64,000 bases of DNA from Lysobacter_C viscosus (GCF_046600715.1 NZ_JBJMAV010000001.1:310001-374000); one strand, 5' to 3'. Positions 54,287 to 63,366 are shown, counted from the first letter of the stretch. The notes: generated by a model from the sequence alone, not told the origin. Translations and numbers: made by a program.

Positions 54287-56638
54287 GTGGCAGCCGCTCC
54301 CAGTCGCAGGAAAACTTCGTCCGCAGACAAGCGCAGCGCGCCGTCGCCGCGCCGCCAGCGGTTGATGCGCGACATCGCGCTGATCGCTATCGCACCGTTC
54401 CTGCTGTACCTGCTGGTTTGCCTGGTCACGTATTCCCCGCAGGACCCGAGCTGGTCGCAATCGGGCAGCATCACCGCGCCGCTCCAGAACGCCGGCGGCA
54501 AGGTGGGCGCCTGGTTGGCCGACATGCTGCTGTACCTGACCGGGTACGTCGCGTTCCTGCTGCCGGTCGTACTGGGTGGGATCGCGTGGATCGCGCTGTT
54601 TGGCATGGATGCCGATGGGGATGGCGATGCCGACCTGGGCCCGGCACTGCGCCTGGTCGGGATCGTCGGCTTCCTGGTCTCCGCGACAGGGCTGCTGCAC
54701 CTTCGGATCGGCGTGGCGCCGGATTTCTCTGCCGGTGCCGGTGGCATCCTCGGCCAACTGGTGGGCCGCTCGCTTTACAGCGGGTTCGGTCCGGTCGGCG
54801 GAAACCTGTTCCTGTTGGCGCTGCTGCTGGTGTCGATAACCCTGGCCACCGGGCTGTCGTGGCTTGCGGTGATGGACCGGATCGGACAGGGCGTGCTGGC
54901 GCTGGGGCCGTTGCTGGCCCGCGTGTTCCGCCGTGGCAGCCAGCAGGCCACCCAGTGGCAGCAGGCGCGCGCGTACCGCGGGGAGCGCGAAGAGGTCCGC
55001 AAGGTCGATAGCGAACTGCGTGCCAAGCGTGCACCGGTCAGGATCGAGCCACCCGCACCGGCCGCGGTGGAGAAGAGCGACCGGGCCAAGCGCGAGCAGC
55101 AGATCCCCCTGTTCCACGTCGGCGACGGAAGCGGCATCCCGCCGCTGGCCCTGCTGGACGATCCCAAGCCGCAGCCCAAGGGCTACGACGAGCAGACGCT
55201 GGAGACCATTTCCCGGCAGATCGAGTTCAAGCTCAAGGACTTCCGTATCGATGCCAACGTCGTCGGTGCGTACCCGGGGCCGGTGATCACACGGTTCGAG
55301 ATCGAGCCCGCGCCAGGCGTGAAGGTCAGCCAGATCAGTTCGCTGGACAAGGACATCGCCCGCGGCCTGTCGGTGAAGTCGGTGCGCGTGGTCGACGTGA
55401 TCCCGGGCAAGTCCGTGATCGGCCTGGAGACGCCCAACACGCAGCGCGAGATGATCTACCTGTCCGAGCTGCTGCGATCGCGCGAGTACGACAAGTCAGG
55501 CAGCCCGCTGACCCTGGCGCTGGGCAAGGACATCGCCGGCCGGCCGACCGTGGCCGACCTGGCGCGAATGCCGCACCTGCTGGTGGCGGGCACGACCGGG
55601 TCAGGCAAGTCGGTGGCCGTCAACGCGATGGTGCTCAGCCTGCTCTACAAGGCGTCCGCCAAGGACGTCCGGATGCTGATGATCGATCCGAAGATGCTGG
55701 AACTCAGCGTCTACGAAGGCATCCCGCACCTGTTGGCGCCGGTGGTCACCGACATGAAGGAGGCCGCCAACGGCCTGCGCTGGTGCGTGGCGGAAATGGA
55801 GCGGCGCTACAAGCTGATGTCCGCGGTCGGCGTGCGCAACCTGGCCGGGTTCAACAAGAAGGTCCGCGACGCCGCCGATGCCGGCCAGCCGATGCTGGAC
55901 CCGCTGTTCAAGCCCAACCCCGACGTCGACGAGGCACCGCCGCAGCTGGAGCCGCTGCCGTACATCGTGGTGTTCATCGACGAATTCGCCGACATGATGA
56001 TGATCGTCGGCAAGAAGGTCGAAGAACTGATCGCCCGGTTGGCGCAGAAGGCGCGGGCTGCCGGCATCCATTTGATCCTGGCCACCCAGCGTCCGTCGGT
56101 GGACGTGATCACCGGCCTGATCAAGGCCAACATCCCGACGCGAATCGCGTTCCAGGTGTCCAGCAAGATCGACTCGCGCACGATCCTGGACCAGTCCGGC
56201 GCCGAGACCCTGCTGGGCCATGGCGACATGCTCTATCTCCCGCCCGGCACGGCCATGCCCGAGCGCGTGCACGGCGCGTTCGTCTCCGACGAAGAGGTCC
56301 ACCGCGTCGTGGACCATCTCAAGCAGGCCGGGGGCGGGCCCGATTACGTCGAGGGCGTGCTGGAAGAGGTGCAGACGCTTGGCGACGGCGTGGTGGTGGG
56401 CGCGACCGGCCTGCCGGAAGCCGGCGGGGGAGGCGACGAGTCCGACCCGCTGTATGACGAGGCGGTACGCATCGTCACCGAGACCCGCCGGGCGTCGATC
56501 TCCGGCGTGCAGCGGCGACTGAAGATCGGCTACAACCGGGCCGCCCGCCTGATCGAGGCCATGGAGGCGGCGGGCGTCGTGACCCCGCCAGAACACAACG
56601 GCGACCGCTCCGTGCTGGCACCGCCGCCACCGCGCTGA
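54287..56638 (+). CDS. ftsK: DNA translocase FtsK
   Basis: Septum-bound motor that clears chromosome ends and activates XerCD at dif. The 783 residues have four to five N-terminal helices, a short linker, a RecA-like motor (LLVAGTTGSGKSVAVNAMVL, VFIDEFADMMM, GIHLILATQRPSVDVITG) and a C-terminal winged-helix gamma domain (RRASISGVQRRLKIGYNRAA) for KOPS recognition. The linker is short compared with E. coli. The start is GTG; the stop lies inside the first unit of a 14-bp tandem repeat. Confidence 0.95.
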   Translation: MAAAPSRRKTSSADKRSAPSPRRQRLMRDIALIAIAPFLLYLLVCLVTYSPQDPSWSQSGSITAPLQNAGGKVGAWLADMLLYLTGYVAFLLPVVLGGIAWIALFGMDADGDGDADLGPALRLVGIVGFLVSATGLLHLRIGVAPDFSAGAGGILGQLVGRSLYSGFGPVGGNLFLLALLLVSITLATGLSWLAVMDRIGQGVLALGPLLARVFRRGSQQATQWQQARAYRGEREEVRKVDSELRAKRAPVRIEPPAPAAVEKSDRAKREQQIPLFHVGDGSGIPPLALLDDPKPQPKGYDEQTLETISRQIEFKLKDFRIDANVVGAYPGPVITRFEIEPAPGVKVSQISSLDKDIARGLSVKSVRVVDVIPGKSVIGLETPNTQREMIYLSELLRSREYDKSGSPLTLALGKDIAGRPTVADLARMPHLLVAGTTGSGKSVAVNAMVLSLLYKASAKDVRMLMIDPKMLELSVYEGIPHLLAPVVTDMKEAANGLRWCVAEMERRYKLMSAVGVRNLAGFNKKVRDAADAGQPMLDPLFKPNPDVDEAPPQLEPLPYIVVFIDEFADMMMIVGKKVEELIARLAQKARAAGIHLILATQRPSVDVITGLIKANIPTRIAFQVSSKIDSRTILDQSGAETLLGHGDMLYLPPGTAMPERVHGAFVSDEEVHRVVDHLKQAGGGPDYVEGVLEEVQTLGDGVVVGATGLPEAGGGGDESDPLYDEAVRIVTETRRASISGVQRRLKIGYNRAARLIEAMEAAGVVTPPEHNGDRSVLAPPPPR

Positions 56639-56717
56639 TCGCGTTGCGCTGATCGCGTCGGGCTGGTCGCGTCGGGCTGGTCGCATCGGGCTGGTCGAGG
56701 CGGGCTCGTCAAGGCGG
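56634..56717. repeat. six tandem 14-bp repeats after ftsK
   Basis: Six head-to-tail units of 14 bp close to GCTGGTCGCGTCGG, the first unit including the ftsK stop codon. Units 2-4 differ by one base each step; units 5-6 are more diverged (GCTGGTCGAGGCGG, GCTCGTCAAGGCGG). The period is not a multiple of three, so it is not coding. No palindrome is seen. Confidence 0.9.
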
Positions 56718-56833
56718 GCGCGGTGGCTGGAGGGCTGAACGAGGGGCGGGGCACGGGGCTTCATGCGGCGGCTCGTGAGCGCCTGTTCATCCCGGTCGCG
56801 GCAGACTTGCAGCATCGCTACAGGAGCAGCCAG

Positions 56834-57469
56834 ATGACCCGTATCTCCCGCTATTCCGCAATCGCCACAGCCGTGCTCGCCTCCGCGCTTTTCGCCGCAC
56901 CGGCACTGGCCGGTGCCCGTGACGACCTCGACTCGTTCACCCGCGGCCTGAAGGGGCTGGACGGAAAGTTCAACCAGAAGGTGTACGACGCGGGTGGCCG
57001 GCTGAAGGAGACCTCCAGCGGCGACGTGGCGCTGTCTGCGCCGCGCCTGTTCCGTTGGGAGTACGCCAAGCCGTATCCGCAGTTGATCGTTGCCGATGGC
57101 AAGACGGTATGGATCTACGACGAGGATCTCGAGCAGGTCACGCGTCGCCCCCAGGGCGCCGAAGAGCAGAACAGCCCGCTGACGGCGCTGATCGACCCGA
57201 GTCGGCTGGACCGCCAGTTCGTGGTCAAGGAAGAGGGCGAGAAGGGCGGCCTGAGCTGGCTGTCGCTGGTGCCGCGCGACGAAGGTGGCGCCAGCTTCCG
57301 GTCAGCTCGCCTGGCGTTCGGCAACGGCGGCCTGGAACGCATGATTGTGGTGGACGCGGTCGGGCAGCGCACCGAGATCAAGTTCGGAAAGTGGGAACGC
57401 AACCCCGCCTTCCCGGCAAGCACCTTCAAGTACACCCCGCCTGCCGGGGTGGACGTCATCGGCGGCTGA
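56834..57469 (+). CDS. lolA: outer membrane lipoprotein carrier protein LolA
   Basis: Periplasmic chaperone moving lipoproteins from LolCDE to the outer membrane receptor. The 211 residues begin with a signal peptide ending ALAGA. The mature chain has FNQKVYDAGGRLKETSSGDV, FRWEYAKPYPQLIVADGKTV and WIYDEDLEQV, the LolA core, and QNSPLTALIDPS. AGGAG lies eight bases upstream. It complements the lolC/E-lolD pair at 28218-30207. Confidence 0.94.
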   Translation: MTRISRYSAIATAVLASALFAAPALAGARDDLDSFTRGLKGLDGKFNQKVYDAGGRLKETSSGDVALSAPRLFRWEYAKPYPQLIVADGKTVWIYDEDLEQVTRRPQGAEEQNSPLTALIDPSRLDRQFVVKEEGEKGGLSWLSLVPRDEGGASFRSARLAFGNGGLERMIVVDAVGQRTEIKFGKWERNPAFPASTFKYTPPAGVDVIGG

Positions 57470-57489
57470 CCGCACGACAACTGGAACTT

Positions 57490-57514
57490 GAACGGCGGGC
57501 CCAGCCCGCCGTTC
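57490..57514 (+). terminator. terminator after lolA
   Basis: Stem GAACGGCGGG / CCCGCCGTTC with loop CCCAG followed by TCATTTTG, 20 bp after the stop. Confidence 0.8.
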
Positions 57515-57645
57515 TCATTTTGTTGCGGTCTTAAATCGTTCATTTTCAATCGCTTGGACTCACATCATTTCGACGGTGCGCACGCAAGACTGGCCTCGAA
57601 CCCCGGACTCTCCGGTGGCTCGACGATCCCAAGGCAGGTCATCCC

Positions 57646-58368
57646 ATGCGCCGCACCCCGCTCACGCTTCTTCCCGTCGCCACCCTCAGCCTGGCCATCG
57701 CCCTGATGGCGGGCCGCAGCGATGACGTCGATGCCGCGACGCCGCCCCAGGCCGGGGTGATCGCCCAGGCCAGCGTGACCGCGCCGGGCAGCCGGGTGGA
57801 GGCCGAACAGGCCCTGGATGCGACCGTTGCCGCGGCGTTGATCGGCGCGGTGGCCGGCCAGTTCGACGAAAAGGATGTGGAGGTCCGGCTGATCGACGTC
57901 GATGTCGAGGACGCGAGTCTCCGTGACCGGCAGCTGATCGGCCGTGGTGAACTGCGACTCGGCGACAGTGACGAATGGATCGCGTTCGGCTTCGAGGCCC
58001 TGTACGACACGGTGGAGTCGGTCGTGAGCTATCCGCGTCTCACCGTGGGTGAAGGCGCTACCGCCGATCCGGTCTCATTGGATGCGTCGATTGCCCGGAC
58101 GCTCGGTGATCGTGCCGAAACGGCGTTGACCAACGAGTTCTCTCAGCAGCCGGTCAGCCTGACCCTGGAAGACGTGCGTAGCATTGACGCGGGTGGACGC
58201 TACCTGCGCGTGGAGGCCTCCGGCACTGCGGATTTCGGTCGCGAGGGCAACGCCGCCGCGCAGGTGCACGGGCTGTTCGACCAGCAGAAGGACCGCTGGG
58301 TACGCGTGAGCTACGAGCTGGGTGAGGCGCCAGCACCTTGGGCTGCCAATCGCGTTGCCAGCCGCTGA
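57646..58368 (+). CDS. secreted hypothetical protein between lolA and rarA
   Basis: A 240-residue protein with an N-terminal signal peptide (RRTPLTLLPVATLSLAIALM, cleavage near MAGRS). I recognise no family. The mature chain is acidic, with strand-rich segments (DVEVRLIDVDVEDASLRDRQ, GRGELRLGDSDEWIAFGFEA, LEDVRSIDAGGRYLRVEASG) that look like two related beta-sandwich halves. No Cys in the mature part and no catalytic motif. Separated from lolA and rarA by terminators, so probably its own unit. Confidence 0.75.
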   Translation: MRRTPLTLLPVATLSLAIALMAGRSDDVDAATPPQAGVIAQASVTAPGSRVEAEQALDATVAAALIGAVAGQFDEKDVEVRLIDVDVEDASLRDRQLIGRGELRLGDSDEWIAFGFEALYDTVESVVSYPRLTVGEGATADPVSLDASIARTLGDRAETALTNEFSQQPVSLTLEDVRSIDAGGRYLRVEASGTADFGREGNAAAQVHGLFDQQKDRWVRVSYELGEAPAPWAANRVASR

Positions 58369-58415
58369 GCGTTGCCAGCCCCCAGCGGCGACAGACCGCG
58401 GGACAGACATCCAAG

Positions 58416-58437
58416 ACGGCGCCCCTCAGGGCGCCGT
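58416..58437 (+). terminator. terminator after the secreted unknown
   Basis: Perfect 9-bp stem ACGGCGCCC / GGGCGCCGT, loop CTCA, followed by TCTCGTT. Confidence 0.75.
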
Positions 58438-58543
58438 TCTCGTTGGCGCCGCCTGCCGTGACGGGAGAATAGCCCCCGTGGGCAGGCGCAGCACGTACCA
58501 CTTGCTATCGTGCCCACCCGCAATCAACCGGCAAACCTTCGCC

Positions 58544-59923
58544 GTGCCACGCCGCTCGCCAGCCCCCACCTCACTCAAGGAAGCCCCAGGCCTGCTGGAC
58601 GCCGATCGCGACGCGATGCGACCCCTGGCCGAACGCATGCGTCCGCGCAGCGTCGACGAGATGGTCGGCCAGCGGCGCCTGTTGGCGCCGGGCTCGGCCC
58701 TGCGGCGTGCGGTTGAATCGGGCCGGGTGCATTCGATGGTGCTCTGGGGCCCGCCGGGCTGCGGCAAGACCACGCTTGCATTGCTCCTGGCACGTCATGG
58801 GCAGGCGGAGTTCCGGGCGATATCGGCGGTGCTCTCGGGCCTCCCCGAGGTTCGCCAGGTGCTGGCCGAGGCGGCGCAGCGGTTTGCCGAGGGCCGGCGC
58901 ACGGTGTTGTTCGTCGACGAGGTGCATCGCTTCAACAAGACGCAGCAGGACGCGTTCCTGCCGCACATTGAGCGCGGCACGATCATCTTCGTGGGCGCCA
59001 CTACCGAGAACCCCTCGTTCGAACTGAACTCCGCGCTCCTGTCCCGCTGCCGGGTCCATGTGATGGAAGCGGTCTCGGCCGAGGACATCGCGATCTCCCT
59101 GCAGCACGCACTGGACGACGCGGAGCGGGGGCTGGCATTGCAGGGGCTGCGGGTGGCCGACGACACGCTTTCGCAGATCGCGCAGGCGGCCGATGGGGAC
59201 GTGCGCCGGGCCCTGACGCTGCTGGAGATCGCCGCGGAACTGGCGGCGGATGAAGGCGGCGAGATCACCCAGGCGACGCTGGTCCAGGTCCTGGCCGATC
59301 GCACCCGGCGCTTCGACAAGGGCGGTGAGCAGTTCTACGACCAGATTTCCGCCCTGCACAAGTCGGTGCGCAGCTCCAATCCCGATGCCGCCCTCTACTG
59401 GCTGGCGCGGATGCTCGACGGCGGCTGCGACCCCGCCTACCTGGCCCGTCGGTTGACCCGGATGGCGGTCGAAGACATCGGGCTGGCCGACCCCAGGGCA
59501 CTGCAGATGGCGCTGGAGTGCTGGGACACCTTCGAGCGCCTGGGCTCGCCCGAGGGCGAGCTGGCGCTGGCCCAACTGACCCTGTACCTGGCCAGCACCG
59601 CCAAGTCCAACGCGGCCTACGCGGCCTTCAAGCAGGCGCAGGGCGATGTCCGCGAGCACGGCACGCAGGACGTGCCGATGCACCTGCGTAACGCACCCAC
59701 CCGGTTGATGAAGTCGCTCGGCTATGCCAAGGGTTACCAGTACGACCACGGTCATGATGGCGGGGTGGCGCTGGAGCAGACCGGCTTCCCCGATGCGATG
59801 GGCGAGCGGGTGTACTACCAGCCGGTGGAGCGCGGGCTGGAGATCAAGCTCAAGCAGAAGCTGGATGCGCTGAGGGAGCGGCGTTCGCAGGCACGGCGCG
59901 CTACCGCCCCCGGAACGGACTGA
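58544..59923 (+). CDS. rarA: replication-associated recombination protein RarA (MgsA)
   Basis: AAA+ ATPase acting at stalled forks, related to the clamp loader (459 residues). LAERMRPRSVDEMVGQRRLL, Walker A LWGPPGCGKTTLALLLARH, Walker B VLFVDEVHRFNKTQQDAFLP, sensor FVGATTENPSFELNSALLSR and the tetramerisation region KSVRSSNPDAALYWLARM are all present. The GTG at 58544 is chosen because the conserved part begins ~25 residues on; an ATG at 58616 is an alternative. Confidence 0.93.
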   Translation: MPRRSPAPTSLKEAPGLLDADRDAMRPLAERMRPRSVDEMVGQRRLLAPGSALRRAVESGRVHSMVLWGPPGCGKTTLALLLARHGQAEFRAISAVLSGLPEVRQVLAEAAQRFAEGRRTVLFVDEVHRFNKTQQDAFLPHIERGTIIFVGATTENPSFELNSALLSRCRVHVMEAVSAEDIAISLQHALDDAERGLALQGLRVADDTLSQIAQAADGDVRRALTLLEIAAELAADEGGEITQATLVQVLADRTRRFDKGGEQFYDQISALHKSVRSSNPDAALYWLARMLDGGCDPAYLARRLTRMAVEDIGLADPRALQMALECWDTFERLGSPEGELALAQLTLYLASTAKSNAAYAAFKQAQGDVREHGTQDVPMHLRNAPTRLMKSLGYAKGYQYDHGHDGGVALEQTGFPDAMGERVYYQPVERGLEIKLKQKLDALRERRSQARRATAPGTD

Positions 59924-60308
59924 GCTCAGGTAAACGAAGAGGAGTTAACAGTTGGTTTAAAAAGCTCTTCTATGAGATTGATGTTTATACGATTTGTGGA
60001 GTCGATTCAGCGCGGAGCCATACCCCGGGATGCCGCGCTGACATTCACCCTCGACTCCCAGCCCGATCCGCCGGTAGTCCCGGTCAGTATCCCTAGCCGG
60101 GCAGGGGCCCGGCACGGCTTCAGGCGCCCGTGGCTGCGATTGCTTCGTATGGGTTCGGGCAACTGGTCGGGCGGGCTCGAAGCTGCCATAATGCGCGGCT
60201 TCCTGCGGCTGGCCCGCGGGAACCTTGCTCCACCGCACCCATCCGGGCGACGGGGGGCTGAACCGGCCGGCGCGTCCACGCGCGGCCTTCATCCACAGGG
60301 AAACCACC
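59924..60308. other. rarA-rpsF spacer with an AT-rich patch and rpsF leader
   Basis: The first ~80 bp (59928-60003) are markedly AT-rich, with TTAACA, TTTAAAAAG and TTTATACG and a GAAGAG...CTCTTC inverted pair. A CATAAT box at 60187-60192 is a likely rpsF -10, leaving a ~110-base GC-rich leader. I find no convincing gene; a frame from 59972 lacks a ribosome site. Confidence 0.5.
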
Positions 60309-60758
60309 ATGCGTCATTACGAAGTCGTGTTCCTGGTCCATCCGGACCAGAGCGAGCAGGTGCCGGCCATGATCGAGCGCTACAAGGGCTTGATCGAAGG
60401 CGGCGAAGGCAAGATCCACCGCCTGGAAGACTGGGGCCGCCGCCAGCTGGCCTATCCGGTCCAGAACCTGGTCAAGGCCCACTACGTGCTGCTCAACATC
60501 GAGTGCAGCCAGACCGTGCTCAACGAGCTGGTCGACGGGTTCCGTTTCAACGACGCGATCCTGCGCCACCTGGTCATGAAGCGCGACGAGGCCGACACCG
60601 AGCAGTCGCTGATCATGAAGTTCAAGGACGAGAAGGGCGACAAGCCCGAGCGCAGCGAGCGCCGTCGTCGTGACGACGACAGCAGCGACAGCAACGACAG
60701 CGACGGCGACGGCGACAAGAACGACGCCAAGTCCGACGACAACGCCGAAGCCGCCTGA
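60309..60758 (+). CDS. rpsF: 30S ribosomal protein S6
   Basis: Binds S18 and helix 22-23 of 16S rRNA. The 149 residues begin MRHYEVVFLVHPDQSEQVPA and include DWGRRQLAYPVQNLVKAHYV. After residue ~112 comes an unusually long, highly acidic Asp/Ser tail (RRRRDDDSSDSNDSDGDGDK and on), where E. coli S6 carries glutamates added by RimK. First gene of rpsF-rpsR-rplI. Confidence 0.97.
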   Translation: MRHYEVVFLVHPDQSEQVPAMIERYKGLIEGGEGKIHRLEDWGRRQLAYPVQNLVKAHYVLLNIECSQTVLNELVDGFRFNDAILRHLVMKRDEADTEQSLIMKFKDEKGDKPERSERRRRDDDSSDSNDSDGDGDKNDAKSDDNAEAA

Positions 60759-60784
60759 TCGCGCCCATTAGGAGCAGCACTGAC

Positions 60785-61015
60785 ATGTCCAAGTTCTTCC
60801 GCCGCCGCAAGTTCTGCAAGTTCACCGCCGAGGGCGTGACCGAGATCGACTACAAGGATCTCAACACCCTGCGCCAGAACCTGACCGAGACCGGCAAGAT
60901 CGTCCCGAGCCGCGTGACCGGCACCAAGGCCAAGTACCAGCGCCAGCTGGCGACCGCGATCAAGCGCGCCCGCTTCCTGGCCCTGATCCCGTACACGGAC
61001 AACCACAACGTCTAA
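60785..61015 (+). CDS. rpsR: 30S ribosomal protein S18
   Basis: 76-residue partner of S6. MSKFFRRRKFCKFTAEGVTE, the YKDLNTLRQNLTETGKIVPS block and TGTKAKYQRQLATAIKRARF are full family matches. 26 bp after rpsF. The N-terminal Cys11 is common in bacterial S18. Confidence 0.97.
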   Translation: MSKFFRRRKFCKFTAEGVTEIDYKDLNTLRQNLTETGKIVPSRVTGTKAKYQRQLATAIKRARFLALIPYTDNHNV

Positions 61016-61138
61016 GCGGTGCGGCAGGGGCGGGCGCCACGCCAGCTCCATGCTGAACCCCCGTTCGGACAGCGACTACCGCTGCGGCGCCCTGCGTCGC
61101 TAACGAATCGAGCTCGACACGAGCACTGGAGCACCACC

Positions 61139-61591
61139 ATGCAACTGATCCTCCTGCAGAACGTGCAGAACCTCGGCAAGCTCGGCGACAAGGTCACCGT
61201 CAAGCCGGGCTACGGACGCAACTTCCTGGTCCCGCACGGCAAGGCCGTCCCGGCGACCGAAGCCAACCTGGCCGAGTTCGAGGCCAAGCGTGCCGACTAC
61301 GAAGCCAAGGCCAAGGCCTCGCTGGACGATGCCGAAGCCCGCAAGGCCAAGCTCGAGGGCGCCGAGGTCACGATCCACGCCAACGCCGCCACCGAAGGCA
61401 AGCTCTACGGCTCGGTGACCAACCGTGACATCTCCGACGCGCTCACCAAGGCCGGTTACAACGTCGAGAAGTCCGAGGTCATCATGGGCGAGGGCGCGAT
61501 CCGCCACACCGGCGAGTACGAGGTGCAGTTGCACCTGCACGCCGACGTGGAGACCAGCGTCAAGGTGATCGTGGCCCCGGAAGCGGCCTGA
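61139..61591 (+). CDS. rplI: 50S ribosomal protein L9
   Basis: 150-residue L1-stalk-associated protein. MQLILLQNVQNLGKLGDKVT and VKPGYGRNFLVPHGKAV are the N-domain, a long charged helix (EFEAKRADYEAKAKASLDDA) links to the C-domain with LYGSVTNRDISDAL. A 123-bp gap from rpsR contains no PriB gene. A terminator follows. Confidence 0.97.
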   Translation: MQLILLQNVQNLGKLGDKVTVKPGYGRNFLVPHGKAVPATEANLAEFEAKRADYEAKAKASLDDAEARKAKLEGAEVTIHANAATEGKLYGSVTNRDISDALTKAGYNVEKSEVIMGEGAIRHTGEYEVQLHLHADVETSVKVIVAPEAA

Positions 61592-61638
61592 TCCCCCTCG
61601 CGCGCCCGGCCTGTGGCCGGACGCGCATGTGGCATGCG

Positions 61639-61661
61639 AACGGGCGCCTCGGCGCCCGTTT
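61639..61661 (+). terminator. terminator after rplI
   Basis: Palindrome AACGGGCGCC / GGCGCCCGTT with two central bases, then TTCG, 47 bp after the stop. Confidence 0.75.
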
Positions 61662-61779
61662 CGTTGTGGCCGGGCCACGGTCGCTCGGATGGCCATGCCG
61701 CCTGTTCGGGGGATGCCAGGGACCCCGTTTCGGGCCCGGTATCAACAGGTGAGACCGGGCGGCACTACAAATATCGACG

Positions 61780-61788
61780 TTATCCACA
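61780..61788 (+). promoter_or_regulatory. perfect DnaA box upstream of dnaB
   Basis: TTATCCACA, the consensus DnaA binding site, lies ~100 bp before dnaB. It is in a locally AT-richer stretch (ACTACAAATATCGACG) that may hold the promoter. A weaker GCCCACAGG follows ~20 bp on. Confidence 0.7.
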
Positions 61789-61889
61789 GGTTGTTCCGTC
61801 GCGTGCCCACAGGCGGAGTGCCTAGGATGCGTGTCCGATAGTCGAACACAGGCCATGGACCCGGCCGCGCATGGGAACCGCGCACACAG

Positions 61890-63314
61890 ATGAATGCACG
61901 TCCGGGACTGAGGGGGGAATACCGCGGCGACAAGCGCTTCGAGACCCGCGCCGACCAGCGCGTCGACCAGCTGCGCGTGCCGCCGCAGTCCGTGGAGGCC
62001 GAGCAGGCCGTGCTGGGCGGCCTGATGCTGGCCCCCGACGCCTACGACCGCGTCTCCGACCAGCTGATCGACCAGGACTTCTACCGCCGCGACCACCAGC
62101 TGATCTTCCGCGCGATCCGCGAGCTGGCCGAGAAGGGCAAGCCGTTCGATGCGGTGACGCTGGGCGAGTGGTTCGAGTCGATGGGGCAGTCCGAACTGGT
62201 TGCCGGCGGCGCGTACCTGATCGAGCTGGCCAGCACCACGCCCTCGGCCGCCAACATCGTGGCCTATGCCGAGATCGTCCGTGACAAGGCGGTGCTGCGC
62301 CAGCTGATCGAAGTGGGCACCACCATCGTCAATGACGGCTTCCAGCCCGACGGCCGCGAGAGCACGGAGATCCTGGCCAGCGCCGAGCAGCAGGTGTTCG
62401 CCATCGCCGAGGCCGGGGCCAAGGGCAAGACCGATTTCGTGGCGATGAACAAGGCGCTGTCGGAGGCCTTCGACGTGCTGCAGACGCGCTACGCCGCCGG
62501 CGGCAGCGTGACCGGCCTGCCCACCGGGTACACCGAGTTCGACGAACTGACCGCCGGCCTGCAGCCGACCGACCTGCTGATCCTTGCCGCCCGGCCGGCC
62601 ATGGGCAAGACCACCTTCGCGCTCAACATCGCCGAGCATGCCGCCATTCGCACCAAGAAGGCGGTGGCGGTGTTCTCGATGGAAATGTCGGCCAGCCAGC
62701 TTGCGCTGCGCCTGATTTCCTCCAATGGCCGGGTCAACGCCCAGCGCCTGCGCAGCGGCCAGTTGGAGGACGAGGACTGGAGCCGCGTCACCAGCGCGAT
62801 CCGGATGCTCAAGGAGGCCAAGATCTTCATCGACGACACGCCCGGCCTGTCGCCCGAGGCCCTGCGTGCCAAGGCCCGCCGGCTCAAGCGCGAGCACGAC
62901 CTGGGGCTGGTGGTGATCGACTACCTGCAGCTGATGTCGGTGCCGGGCAACAGCGAGAACCGCGCCACCGAGATCTCCGAGATCTCCCGCGGCCTCAAGC
63001 ACCTGGCCAAGGAGCTCAACGTGCCGGTGATCGCGCTGTCCCAGCTCAACCGCTCGCTGGAAACCCGCGCCGACAAGCGCCCGGTGATGGCCGACCTGCG
63101 CGAGTCCGGCGCCATCGAGCAGGACGCGGACGTGATCGTCTTCATCTACCGCGACGATTACTACAACAAGGAAAATTCGCCGGACAAGGGGCTGGCCGAG
63201 ATCATCATCGGCAAGCAGCGAAACGGCCCGACCGGGTCGGTGAAGCTGAAGTTCTTCGGCGAGTACACCCGCTTCGACAACCTCAGCCACGACGCGGTGG
63301 GCAGCTTCGAGTAG
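61890..63314 (+). CDS. dnaB: replicative DNA helicase DnaB
   Basis: Hexameric helicase at the replication fork. In 474 residues: N-terminal primase-binding domain (VPPQSVEAEQAVLGGLMLAP), linker, RecA motor with Walker A ILAARPAMGKTTFALN, AVAVFSMEMSASQLALRLIS, Walker B LGLVVIDYLQLMSVPGNSEN and the C-terminal arginine-finger region RESGAIEQDADVIVFIYRDD. A DnaA box lies upstream. alr follows 52 bp later, an order conserved in many gammaproteobacteria. Confidence 0.97.
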   Translation: MNARPGLRGEYRGDKRFETRADQRVDQLRVPPQSVEAEQAVLGGLMLAPDAYDRVSDQLIDQDFYRRDHQLIFRAIRELAEKGKPFDAVTLGEWFESMGQSELVAGGAYLIELASTTPSAANIVAYAEIVRDKAVLRQLIEVGTTIVNDGFQPDGRESTEILASAEQQVFAIAEAGAKGKTDFVAMNKALSEAFDVLQTRYAAGGSVTGLPTGYTEFDELTAGLQPTDLLILAARPAMGKTTFALNIAEHAAIRTKKAVAVFSMEMSASQLALRLISSNGRVNAQRLRSGQLEDEDWSRVTSAIRMLKEAKIFIDDTPGLSPEALRAKARRLKREHDLGLVVIDYLQLMSVPGNSENRATEISEISRGLKHLAKELNVPVIALSQLNRSLETRADKRPVMADLRESGAIEQDADVIVFIYRDDYYNKENSPDKGLAEIIIGKQRNGPTGSVKLKFFGEYTRFDNLSHDAVGSFE

Positions 63315-63366
63315 GGGCGCGGCACGCATCCGAGCCCCTGACCCGACGCCCTGCTAACGTCCCCCG

